A stretch of DNA of 64,000 nt from NCBI RefSeq assembly GCF_014199525.1, contig NZ_JACHNU010000011.1:27408-91407 (forward strand), read 5' to 3'. Below are positions 8,676 to 16,528 of the stretch, piece after piece. A program made the position numbers and the translations under genes. This DNA is from Conexibacter arvalis. Its GTDB lineage: Bacteria; Actinomycetota; Thermoleophilia; Solirubrobacterales; Solirubrobacteraceae. Position 1 is the stretch's first letter. Each line of letters opens with the position of its first letter. Under the pieces are notes generated by a model. That model did not search any database. It was not told where the DNA came from and saw only the letters and a program-made list of their open reading frames with translations.

Positions 8676-9998
8676 TCAGGCGGCCGCCGCGCCGGCCGCG
8701 CCGGCTGCCTGCAGCTCGCCGAGGCGCGGGTGGGGGAGGACCGGCACGCCGTCGCGGAAGACGCCGGTCACCGTCCCCGGGCGCGCGAACGGCGAGAGGT
8801 CGCCTGGGTCGCCGTCGAGCACGATCGCGTCGAACGCCTTGCCCGGCTCCAGCGAGCCGCGCTCGGCGGCGACGCCGCACAGCTCGGCGCCGCGGATCGT
8901 CGCCGTCAGCAGCGCCTCCTCGGGGCTCATCCCGGCGGCGCGCAGGTGGACGATCTCCTCCAGGTTGCGGCCGTGCTGCTCGCGCAGCAGCAGGTCGCTG
9001 CCGAGCGCGATCGGCACGCCGGCGGCGCGCGCGATCGCGACCGCCTCGCCGACGATCGCCCGCAGCTCGCCGGCCTTCTCGGCCGCGTGCGGCGGCAGCT
9101 CGCCGGCGTCGGCGAGCCGCAGCACGTCGTGGACGACCGTCAGCGTCGGCACCAGCCAGCAGCCGGCGGCGGCCATCGCGTGCGCCTGCTCCTCGGTCAG
9201 GAAGAGGCCGTGCTCGATCGAGCGCACGCCGTTGCGGACCGCGAGGTCGAGCCCCTCGCCGCCGTTGGCGTGCGCCATCACGCCGCGCCCTCTGCGGGCC
9301 GCCTCGAAGACCGCCACGGCGACCTCCTCGTCGGTCAGCTCGGCGGCGCGCGGGTCGTCGTGGGCCGACAGCACGCCGCCGGTCGTGCAGAGCTTGATCC
9401 AGTCCGAGCCGCCGCGCAGCAGCTGGCGCACGACCAGCCGCATCTGCTCCGGGCCGTCGACCACGGCCGGCGGGCGGGCCGGATCGGGCGGCAGCGCGTC
9501 GGCGCCGACGACGCCGGAGGCGGCGAGGCCGGGCAGGAAGCCGTCGGCATGGCCGCCGGTCTGCGACAGCATCACGGTCGAGACCTGCAGCCGCGGACCG
9601 GTCGCGAAGCCGAGCTCGATCGCCTCGCGGATGCCGGCGTCGGCGCCGCCGGCGTCGCGCAGCGTCGTGACGCCGGCCAGCAGCGTGCGGCGGGCGTTGT
9701 CGGCCGTCTCCAGCGCCCAGCGCGACGCCGGGGTCGCCAGCCCCTCCAGCCGGTCGAGCGTCGAGAGGCCGAGGTGGGCGTGGCAGTCGACGACGCCCGG
9801 CAGCAGCCACAGGCCGGCGCCGTCGACCGACGGCAGCCCCGGCGCGCGGAGGTCCCGCCCGACCGCCGCGATCCGCCCGTCGACGACGGCGACGTCGGCG
9901 CGGGCGAAGCCGCCGCCGAGGTCGAGCGCCTCGACCTCGCGCAGCACCAGTGAGAGCGGCGCCCCAGCGCCGCCGGTCGGCACGGCCGCGGCGCTCAT
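8676..9998 (-). CDS. Metal-dependent amidohydrolase (imidazolonepropionase/prolidase-like)
   Basis: This 440-residue protein belongs to the amidohydrolase superfamily. The metal motif DCHAHLG (H73, H75) follows the strand LLPGVV; further metal-ligand regions are AHANGGEG, SIEHGLFL and ALGSD. The family cleaves C-N bonds in cyclic amides or in Xaa-Pro and similar dipeptides. The ATG at 9998 overlaps the stop of the upstream peptidase gene by four bases (ATGA), so both are one operon. That pairing suggests it acts on small peptides released by the peptidase. An Ala/Gly-rich C-terminus ends at 8676, next to the terminator dyad. Confidence 0.85.
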   Translation of the reverse strand: MSAAAVPTGGAGAPLSLVLREVEALDLGGGFARADVAVVDGRIAAVGRDLRAPGLPSVDGAGLWLLPGVVDCHAHLGLSTLDRLEGLATPASRWALETADNARRTLLAGVTTLRDAGGADAGIREAIELGFATGPRLQVSTVMLSQTGGHADGFLPGLAASGVVGADALPPDPARPPAVVDGPEQMRLVVRQLLRGGSDWIKLCTTGGVLSAHDDPRAAELTDEEVAVAVFEAARRGRGVMAHANGGEGLDLAVRNGVRSIEHGLFLTEEQAHAMAAAGCWLVPTLTVVHDVLRLADAGELPPHAAEKAGELRAIVGEAVAIARAAGVPIALGSDLLLREQHGRNLEEIVHLRAAGMSPEEALLTATIRGAELCGVAAERGSLEPGKAFDAIVLDGDPGDLSPFARPGTVTGVFRDGVPVLPHPRLGELQAAGAAGAAAA

Positions 9999-12226
9999 GC
10001 CGCGCCCTCCGCGCGCTCGCCGCGCGCCGTGGGGTCGCCGCCCTCCGCGCGCTCCCCGCCCCCAGCGCGCCCGCCGCCCTCCGCGCCGTGGCCGACGTGG
10101 GCGCGCAGCCAGGCGAGCGTCCGGCGGCAGTAGTCGACGCGATGGGAGGGCCGGCCGGCGATGACGAAGACGTGGTCGGAGTCGGGGTAGCGCACCAGCT
10201 CGCTCTCGACCCCCTGCGCCCGCAGCGTCGTGAACCACTGCTCGGCCTGCCCGATCGGGCAGCGGTCGTCGCCCTCGCCGTGGAGCACGAGCGTCGGCGT
10301 CGCGACCGCGCCGACGTGCGCGATCGGCGAGATCTCCTCCAGCGGCGCCAGCGGGCCGTCCGGGGCCAGGCCGTGGACCATCCGCCCCCACGAGGGGCCG
10401 ATGTCGGCGGTGCCGAGGTGGGAGCGCAGGTCGGCGACGCAGCCGCCCGCGACCGCCGCGCGGAAGCGCCGCGAGCGGGCCGTCAGCCAGCAGGTCATGT
10501 AGCCGCCGTAGCTGTAGCCGGTGACGGCCAGCCGCCGCGGGTCGGCGATCCCCTCGGCGACGAGCGCGTCGATCGCGGCGTGGAAGTCGCCCTCGTCGGC
10601 CAGCCCCCACCGGCCGACGGTCGAGGTCATCCACGCCTCGCCGTAGCCGTCGCTGGCGCGCTGGTTGAGCAGCAGCACCGCCCAGCCGTCGGCGACCAGC
10701 TCGTGCCAGTAGGAGCGAGCCGGCTCGAGCGCCGGCGACCACTGGCTGTGCGGGCCGCCGTGGACGTCGACCAGCAGCGGCCGCGGACCGTCGCCGGCGG
10801 CCTCGTCGAGCAGCAGCCAGCCGTGCACCTCCGCGCCGTCGGGCGCGGTGAAGGTCCGCTCGCGCAGCGGCGCGACCGCGACCTCCGGCAGCGCGTCGGC
10901 GAACAGCGAGGTCAGCCGGCGGCCGGCGTCGGCGGCCGGCGCGCCGGCGGCCGGCAGCGGGAGCGCGTGCAGCTCGCCGGGCGAGCCGGCGTCGGCGATC
11001 ACGACCGCCACGGTCGGGCCGCCGGCGGCCGCGCGGAAGGCGACGCGCAGCGGGTCGGCGAGCAGCGGCTCCGAGCCGCCGCCGTCGAGCGGCGCGGCGC
11101 GCAGGTGGGTCGAGCCGCGGTCGGCGACGGCGAACAGCACCCGTCCGTCGGCGAGCGCCTGCGGCCGGCAGCCGCCCTCGACGACGTTGCCGACGTTGAG
11201 CGAGCGGTCGAGGCTGGGATCGAGGTCGCGAGGCGGCGCGCCGTCGCGGTCGACCGCGAGCAGCCGCAGCGTGCCGAGGCCGGCCGGCACGCGGCCGACG
11301 TACGCGATCGTCCCGCCGTCGGGCAGCGGGCAGGGGGCGGCCGCGAGGCCGTCGGCCGGCGTCAGTCGGCGGGGCGCGCCGCCGTCGTCGGGGACCTCGA
11401 ACAGCGCGCTGCGCTCGTGCGCGCCGCCGTCGCCGTCGAGCGCGCGGGCGTAGACGAGCCGGCGCCCGTCCGCGCTCCACGCCGGCTCGCGCGCGTCGTG
11501 CTCGTCGTGGGTCAGCTGCCGCACCGCGCCGGAGGGGAGGTCGACGACGTGCAGCTGGCGGCGGACGGTCCCGCGCAGGCCGAGCCCGTCGGCCTTCTCG
11601 TCGAGCCGCCGCACGACGACCGGCGCGACCTGCCGCCGCGCGGCCGCGCGCTCGTCCGGGGCCGCGCCGGCGCGGTCGACCGGGGCGGTGAAGGCGATCC
11701 GCGTCCCGTCGGGTGAGAAGGCCGGCTCGCCGGCGCCGGCCGGCAGCAGCCCGACGCGGCGCGCGCCGGCCGGCGGTTCGTCGGCGAGGGCCGCACCCGG
11801 CCCGGCGGTGAGCGCGGCGCGATCGGCCGAGCCCGCACCGGGCGCCTCGGCGGCCGGCGCCTCCCGACCGTCCCGCTCGCCCCCCGCCGCGAGCGCGTCG
11901 GCGACCGCGTCGGTCGCGACCGCCCACAGCTCCACCCCGGCGCCGGCGCCCTCGTCCTCCAGCGTCGGCGAGGCCAGCCAGGCGAGCAGGGCGCCGTCGG
12001 GCGAGAAGCGCGGGGCGCCGTCGTGCGGGCCGGCGGTCAGCGGGCGCGCCGGCGTCGCGCCGTCGGCCGGCGCCGCCCATACGCGCGCGCGGACCGTGTC
12101 GGCCTCGGCGTCGGGCAGCTGGACGGTGAAGGCGATGAGCCGGCCGTCCGGCGAGCAGGCCGGCTCCTTGGGCCGCGGGATCCGCAGCGCGTCGGCCGGC
12201 GCGAGCGGGCGAGCAGGTATCGACAT
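9995..12226 (-). CDS. S9-family prolyl oligopeptidase / acylaminoacyl-peptidase-like protein
   Basis: The 743-residue protein has an N-terminal beta-propeller made of WD40-like PD repeats (SPDG segments) and a C-terminal alpha/beta-hydrolase domain. The nucleophile is S572 in GYSYGGYMT; the catalytic Asp is probably in GEGDDRCP and the His in SDHVF. No signal peptide is seen, so it is likely cytoplasmic and degrades imported peptides or acyl-peptides. ATG 12226 starts the family-like sequence MSIPARPLAP; earlier in-frame codons give unlikely sequence. It is coupled to the downstream amidohydrolase and transcribed away from the DadA-like gene. Confidence 0.9.
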   Translation of the reverse strand: MSIPARPLAPADALRIPRPKEPACSPDGRLIAFTVQLPDAEADTVRARVWAAPADGATPARPLTAGPHDGAPRFSPDGALLAWLASPTLEDEGAGAGVELWAVATDAVADALAAGGERDGREAPAAEAPGAGSADRAALTAGPGAALADEPPAGARRVGLLPAGAGEPAFSPDGTRIAFTAPVDRAGAAPDERAAARRQVAPVVVRRLDEKADGLGLRGTVRRQLHVVDLPSGAVRQLTHDEHDAREPAWSADGRRLVYARALDGDGGAHERSALFEVPDDGGAPRRLTPADGLAAAPCPLPDGGTIAYVGRVPAGLGTLRLLAVDRDGAPPRDLDPSLDRSLNVGNVVEGGCRPQALADGRVLFAVADRGSTHLRAAPLDGGGSEPLLADPLRVAFRAAAGGPTVAVVIADAGSPGELHALPLPAAGAPAADAGRRLTSLFADALPEVAVAPLRERTFTAPDGAEVHGWLLLDEAAGDGPRPLLVDVHGGPHSQWSPALEPARSYWHELVADGWAVLLLNQRASDGYGEAWMTSTVGRWGLADEGDFHAAIDALVAEGIADPRRLAVTGYSYGGYMTCWLTARSRRFRAAVAGGCVADLRSHLGTADIGPSWGRMVHGLAPDGPLAPLEEISPIAHVGAVATPTLVLHGEGDDRCPIGQAEQWFTTLRAQGVESELVRYPDSDHVFVIAGRPSHRVDYCRRTLAWLRAHVGHGAEGGGRAGGGERAEGGDPTARGERAEGAA

Positions 12227-12332
12227 GGCGCGATTCTCGGCCGTCGGTCGCCGCCGCCGCACTGTCGCGCTCCACAAGGCGGCCGCCTGCCGGCTGTGAG
12301 CGGCGCACCACGTGGACCCGCCGAGCGGGCCA

Positions 12333-12338
12333 TATCTT
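12333..12338 (+). promoter_or_regulatory. Leaderless -10 element of the DadA-like gene
   Basis: TATCTT ends six bases before the ATG at 12345, and there is no Shine-Dalgarno sequence. A 12-bp perfect palindrome, AGGCGGCCGCCT (12277-12288), lies upstream between the divergent genes, but it could be a GC-rich coincidence. Confidence 0.45.
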
Positions 12339-12344
12339 CGCCAC

Positions 12345-13604
12345 ATGGACGCAGTGGTGATCGGCGGCGGCGTCGTCGGACTGTGCGCGGCGGAAGCGCT
12401 CGCGCGGCGGGGCGCCGAGGTGACGGTGGTGGAGCAGGGGGGATGGGGCGAGGGCGCCTCGGCCGGGAACGCCGGCTGGGTGTCGCCGGGCATCCCCAAC
12501 CCGCTGCCGGCGCCGGGGACGATGCTGCAGGCGCTGCGCTGGATGCCCGACCCGTCGAGCCCGCTGCTCGTGCGGCCGGTCCCGCGGTTCAGCTTCCTGC
12601 GCTGGTCCTACGACTTCTGGCGCGCGACGCGGCCGCGCCGCTACAGCGCCGGGATGGCCGCGCTGGTCGCGCTCTGCGACCGCGCCGTCCCCGACTACGA
12701 GGCGCTCGCCGAGCGCGGCGTCGCCTTCGAGTGGCACGACCGCGGGCTGCTGTTCGTCGCGCGCGACCAGCGCGTGCTCGACCACGAGCTGCACGTGCTG
12801 CGCGACGCGCAGGCGCTCGGCTACGACGGCGAGCTGCGGATGCTCGACGCCGCCGCGCTGCGGGCGCTCGAGCCGGCGCTCTCCGACGCGCTCGTCGGCG
12901 CGATCCACTCGCTCGGGGAGCGCCACGTGCGGCCCGAGACCGTCACCGCCGGCGTCGTCGCGTGGCTGCGCGAGGCCGGCGCCGACCTGCGCGAGCGCAC
13001 CGCCGTGGCGCGGATCGCGCGCGAGGGCGACCGCTGGACGGTCGTCTGCGCCGACGGCGCCGCGGTGCGCGCCGACCGGGTCGTCGTCGCCGCCGGAGCG
13101 GCCAGCGGCCGGCTGCTGGCGCCGCTCGGCGTGCGGCTGCCGATGGAGGGCGCGAAGGGCTACAGCGTCACGTACGAGGAGGCCGACCCGCCGCTCGGCG
13201 GCCCGATCTACCTGCTCGAGGACAAGCTCGCGCTGACGCCGTTCGACGGCGCGCTGCGGGCCGCCGGGACGCTCGAGCTGGGCGCCCGCGACCTGCGGCT
13301 CGACCGCCGCCGGATCGAGGCCGTCGACCGCGCGGCGCGGCGGGCGCTCGCCGATTGGGGGGCGCGCGGCACGCGGCGGGAGTGGGCCGGCTTCCGGCCG
13401 CTGACGCCCGACGGCGTGCCGGTGATCGGGCCGGTCCCGGGGCTGCCGGGGCTGCATGTCGCCACCGGCCACTCGATGCTCGGCGTCACGCTGGCGGCGA
13501 CGACCGGCGCGCTGCTGGCGCCGGCGATCCTCGACGGCCGCCCGCCGCTCGAGCTGGCGCCCTTCTCGATCGCCCGCTACGACAACCGCGCGCTGGCGGC
13601 GTGA
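12345..13604 (+). CDS. FAD-dependent D-amino-acid dehydrogenase/oxidase (DadA-like)
   Basis: The 419-residue flavoprotein starts with the dinucleotide-binding motif VVIGGGVVGLCAAEALARRG and ends with the DAO-family C-terminal region FRPLTPDGVPVIGPVPG followed by ATGHSMLGVTLA, typical of DadA. It probably oxidises D-amino acids, or another secondary or primary amine substrate, to the 2-ketoacid. Its location beside peptidases and a peptide transporter suggests a role in using D-amino-acid-containing peptides or cell-wall fragments. The start is ATG 12345, six bases after TATCTT. The 3' end overlaps the convergent regulator gene by 28 bases. Confidence 0.87.
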   Translation: MDAVVIGGGVVGLCAAEALARRGAEVTVVEQGGWGEGASAGNAGWVSPGIPNPLPAPGTMLQALRWMPDPSSPLLVRPVPRFSFLRWSYDFWRATRPRRYSAGMAALVALCDRAVPDYEALAERGVAFEWHDRGLLFVARDQRVLDHELHVLRDAQALGYDGELRMLDAAALRALEPALSDALVGAIHSLGERHVRPETVTAGVVAWLREAGADLRERTAVARIAREGDRWTVVCADGAAVRADRVVVAAGAASGRLLAPLGVRLPMEGAKGYSVTYEEADPPLGGPIYLLEDKLALTPFDGALRAAGTLELGARDLRLDRRRIEAVDRAARRALADWGARGTRREWAGFRPLTPDGVPVIGPVPGLPGLHVATGHSMLGVTLAATTGALLAPAILDGRPPLELAPFSIARYDNRALAA

Positions 13605-15253
13605 TCCGAGCCGTCGTCGCCGCCTGACCCGCGACCGCCGGCGGCCGGCGCCTCACGCGCGCCGTCGCCGTCGCCGGCTCCGAGCGGCAGCAGCCGCAGC
13701 TGCAGCTCGATCGCGAAGCGGACGTCGCCGTCGTCGAGCCGCAGGCGCGTCAGCTCGGCGATCCGACGCAGGCGGTAGCGGACGGTGTTGATGTGGACGC
13801 CGAGCCGCCGCGCCGTCTCGCGGTTGTCGCTGCGCGCCTCCAGCGAGACGCGCAGCGTCGCGACGAAGTCGGTGCCGTGCTCGCGGTCGTGGGCGACCAG
13901 CGCCTCCAGCTCGGGGGAGGGGACGGTCCCGCGGTCGGCGAGGAAGGCGCGCACGTCGGCGACGATCGCCTGCGCGTGGACCTCCTCGAAGCCGACGACG
14001 CCGCCGTCGCGCGGGCCGAGCTCGAGCGCCTGGTCGGCGGCCCGCCGCGCCGCGACGACCGCCTCGGCGCCGGCCGCCGAGCGGCTGAGGCCGGCGTCGA
14101 CGCGGGCGCGCAGCGCCTGCGCGGCGCGCGAGAGGCCGTCGCCGAGGCAGCGCCGGAGCGCGTCGCGGTCGCTGCCCTCGCGGCAGCCGGCGAGCACGTA
14201 GAGCCGCTCGTCGAGGACCGTCGCCTCGGCTTGGCGCCGATAGGCGCGCAGGTGCATGACGAGCAGGTCTCCGAGCCGCTCGAGCGCGGCCGCGTCGCCG
14301 CCGGAACCGTCGATCGCGACCGCGGCGACGGCGATCCCGTCGCCGGCCAGCTCGAGCTGCTCGAGCGCGCGCGTGCCGCCCTCGCCGGTCAGCAGCGCGC
14401 GCAGCCGCGTCGCGCGCAGCCGCCGCTCGAGGTCCTTCGTGACGCGCCGCCGCAGCAGGTGCAGCGCCGCGATCTGCGCGGCCGAGCGCAGCACCTCGTC
14501 GGCGGTCGGCGAGGGGCCGTCGGGGCCGACGGCCAGCCAGATCGAGCCGAGCGTCGTGCTGCCGGCGCGGATCGCGATCGCGCGGCGCGGCTGCAGCCCG
14601 TCGAAGGCGATCGTGACCGGCTCGCCGGCATGCTCGAGCTGCTCCAGCACCGCCTCGCGCCGCAGCTTCGCGGCCCACTGGTCGGGGACCCGCCGGCCGA
14701 GGATCGTCGCCGCGCGCGCCGGGTCGATGTCCTGGCCGCCGTGGGAGAAGGCGAGCACCCGCGAGCGCGCGTCCTCGATCGAGATCGGGCCGCCGGCGAG
14801 CGCGGCGGTCGCGTCGGCGAGCGCGAACAGGTCGCTGCGGCCGGCGCCGTCGAGCTGCGGCTCGATCGCGCCGTCGGCGGCGAGCGCGGTGCGCACCAGC
14901 TCGTACAGCTGGCCCCAGGCGAGGTCGGGATCGGCGGTCAGCAGCGCGACGCCCGCCGCGCGCGCGGCGTCGCGCAGCGCCGGCGGCGCGGTGCCGCGGC
15001 GCTTGCAGACGACGCCGGCGGCACCGGCGGCGCCGGCGTCGCGCAGCAGCGCGGCGGTCGTCTCGGCGGCGATCCCGGCCCCGACGGCGAGCACGAGGTC
15101 GCCGTCGGCGACGGCGCCGGCGAGCGGCTCGGCGGGGTCGTGGACGCTCGCGTCGAGCACCGCGACGTCGAGCCCGCGCGGGGCCTCGACGACCTCGATC
15201 AGGTCGGCGCCGAGATCGGCGCAGAGACGCTCAAGCGTCGCCATCGGCGGCAT
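13577..15253 (-). CDS. PucR-family transcriptional regulator
   Basis: The 558-residue protein has a PucR-type N-terminal domain, a central GGDEF-like/CdaR-like region and a C-terminal HTH_30 domain (ARRLGVHINTVRYRLRRI, about residue 500), as in PucR/CdaR regulators of purine or sugar-acid use. Such proteins often activate neighbouring catabolic operons. It is divergent from the peptide ABC transporter operon and convergent with the DadA-like gene, so it probably senses a nitrogen metabolite and controls this region. TACCGT lies six bases before ATG 15253, supporting this start and a leaderless mRNA; ATG 15244 is an alternative. Confidence 0.87.
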   Translation of the reverse strand: MPPMATLERLCADLGADLIEVVEAPRGLDVAVLDASVHDPAEPLAGAVADGDLVLAVGAGIAAETTAALLRDAGAAGAAGVVCKRRGTAPPALRDAARAAGVALLTADPDLAWGQLYELVRTALAADGAIEPQLDGAGRSDLFALADATAALAGGPISIEDARSRVLAFSHGGQDIDPARAATILGRRVPDQWAAKLRREAVLEQLEHAGEPVTIAFDGLQPRRAIAIRAGSTTLGSIWLAVGPDGPSPTADEVLRSAAQIAALHLLRRRVTKDLERRLRATRLRALLTGEGGTRALEQLELAGDGIAVAAVAIDGSGGDAAALERLGDLLVMHLRAYRRQAEATVLDERLYVLAGCREGSDRDALRRCLGDGLSRAAQALRARVDAGLSRSAAGAEAVVAARRAADQALELGPRDGGVVGFEEVHAQAIVADVRAFLADRGTVPSPELEALVAHDREHGTDFVATLRVSLEARSDNRETARRLGVHINTVRYRLRRIAELTRLRLDDGDVRFAIELQLRLLPLGAGDGDGAREAPAAGGRGSGGDDGSDHAASARLS

Positions 15254-15569
15254 GTCGCAACGGTAACGCGGCGCCGACCGCCTCCCGTTGCCCTGTCGCG
15301 ACCAATCGACGTGCCCTCGTTGTGGCCGGAGCACAACGACGGCCGACCGCGGTTGTTCGCGGAGAAGACCACCCCCGCATGGGGATGCGCCACGATGGCG
15401 CCATGAAGGGATGTGTCGGCGCAGTCGCGTCCGCGGCGGCGATGGGATCGATCGGCCGCTCCACGTCGGTCATCGCCGGGATGATGACGGCTTGCGCGAG
15501 CGCGCGCCTGCGCGCCGGCCGATCGGCCGCGGCGCCGGCCTCCGCGCTTCCCCTCGAAAGGGGACCGCG
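15254..15569. promoter_or_regulatory. Regulatory region between pucR-like gene and peptide transporter operon, with dyads
   Basis: This 316-bp divergent region has no gene. It holds the pucR -10 TACCGT (15265-15260, minus strand). It also has an inverted repeat TCGTTGTG-N7-CACAACGA (15317-15339), which is a good operator candidate. A second dyad GCGCCA-N3-TGGCGC (15387-15401) overlaps the palindrome ATGGCGCCAT. The GGGGA at about 15561 is the ribosome-binding site of the GTG-started permease gene. Which protein binds is inferred from position only. Confidence 0.5.
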
Positions 15570-16526
15570 GTGAGCGGCGGGCACCCGTGGCTGCGCTTCG
15601 CGGCCCGCCGGCTGCTGCTGCTGGCCGCCTCGCTGGCGCTGCTGATCGTGCTGACCTTCCTCGCGATGCGGCTGGTGCCGGGCGACCCGGTCCGCGCCGC
15701 GCTCGGCCCGTCGGCCTCGGCGGAGGTCGTCGAGGCCCGCCGCGCCGCGCTCGGGCTCGACGACCCGGCGCTGGTGCAGCTGCGCGACTACGCGGGCCGC
15801 GTCGTCCGCGGCGACTTCGGCGAGTCGCTGACGCAGCGCCGCGCGGTCGGCGACATCCTTGGCGAGCGGCTGCCCGCGACGGCGCGCCTCTGCCTGCTCG
15901 CCTTCCTCGTCGTCGCGCTGGTCGCGCTGCCGCTCGGGGTCGCGATCGCGGTCTTCACGCGCGGCGGCACGCGCCCGCCGCTGGCCGGCGCCTTCACGCT
16001 CGGGACCGGCGTCGTGATGTCGATCCCCGAGTATCTCTGCGCCGCCGGCCTCGTCGCGCTGTTCGGCGTGACGCTCGGCTGGCTGCCGATCGCCGGCGCC
16101 GAGCAGGCGTCGTCGTACGTGCTGCCGGTGCTGGCGCTGGCCGCCGTGCCGACGGCGATCCTGGCGCGGCTGACGCGCGTCGAGACGCTGCGCGTGCTCG
16201 ACCAGGAGTACATCCGCGTCGCGCGCAGCAAGCGGCTGCCGGCGCGCGCGCTCTACCTGCGCCATCTGCTGCCGAACGCGCTGACCGCCACGCTGACGGT
16301 CGGCGGCCTCCTCTTCGGCGCGATGATCGCCAGCACGGTGATCGTCGAGAACGTCTTCGCCTGGCCGGGGATCGGGACGACGGTCGTCGAGGCGATCATC
16401 GCCAAGGACTATCCGCTCGTGCAGGCGGTCGTGCTGGTGCTCGGCGCGATCGTGCTGGTCGTCAACCTGCTGATCGACGTCGTGCTCGGCCTGCTCGACC
16501 CGCGGTCGCTGATCCGGGAGAGCTGA
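15570..16526 (+). CDS. Peptide ABC transporter permease, DppB-type
   Basis: The 318-residue membrane protein has TM1 at about 14-36, then the short conserved segment RLVPGDPVRAALG, further helices, and the EAA-type cytoplasmic loop EYIRVARSKRLPARALYLRH (about 210-230) that contacts the ATPase. This is the DppB/OppB pattern. The GTG start at 15570 is preceded by GGGGA at a good distance and opens directly into the conserved sequence. The next gene begins two bases after its stop. It forms the first gene of a five-gene import operon that ends in an MlrC-type peptidase. Confidence 0.92.
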   Translation: MSGGHPWLRFAARRLLLLAASLALLIVLTFLAMRLVPGDPVRAALGPSASAEVVEARRAALGLDDPALVQLRDYAGRVVRGDFGESLTQRRAVGDILGERLPATARLCLLAFLVVALVALPLGVAIAVFTRGGTRPPLAGAFTLGTGVVMSIPEYLCAAGLVALFGVTLGWLPIAGAEQASSYVLPVLALAAVPTAILARLTRVETLRVLDQEYIRVARSKRLPARALYLRHLLPNALTATLTVGGLLFGAMIASTVIVENVFAWPGIGTTVVEAIIAKDYPLVQAVVLVLGAIVLVVNLLIDVVLGLLDPRSLIRES

Positions 16527-16528
16527 CG

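Noticed and set aside
12277..12288. 12-bp palindrome AGGCGGCCGCCT as operator for the S9/DadA pair
   Set aside because: It is pure G+C apart from its ends and such palindromes arise easily in this composition; not reported as a finding.
9999..13472. Upstream extension of the amidohydrolase frame to 13472
   Set aside because: The first 1158 codons are a shadow of the S9 peptidase and DadA genes; family sequence starts at 9998 with an ATGA overlap.
15288..15569. Longer N-terminus for the DppB-type permease
   Set aside because: The sequence before GTG 15570 is Arg-rich shadow and crosses operator dyads; GGGGA sits correctly for GTG 15570.
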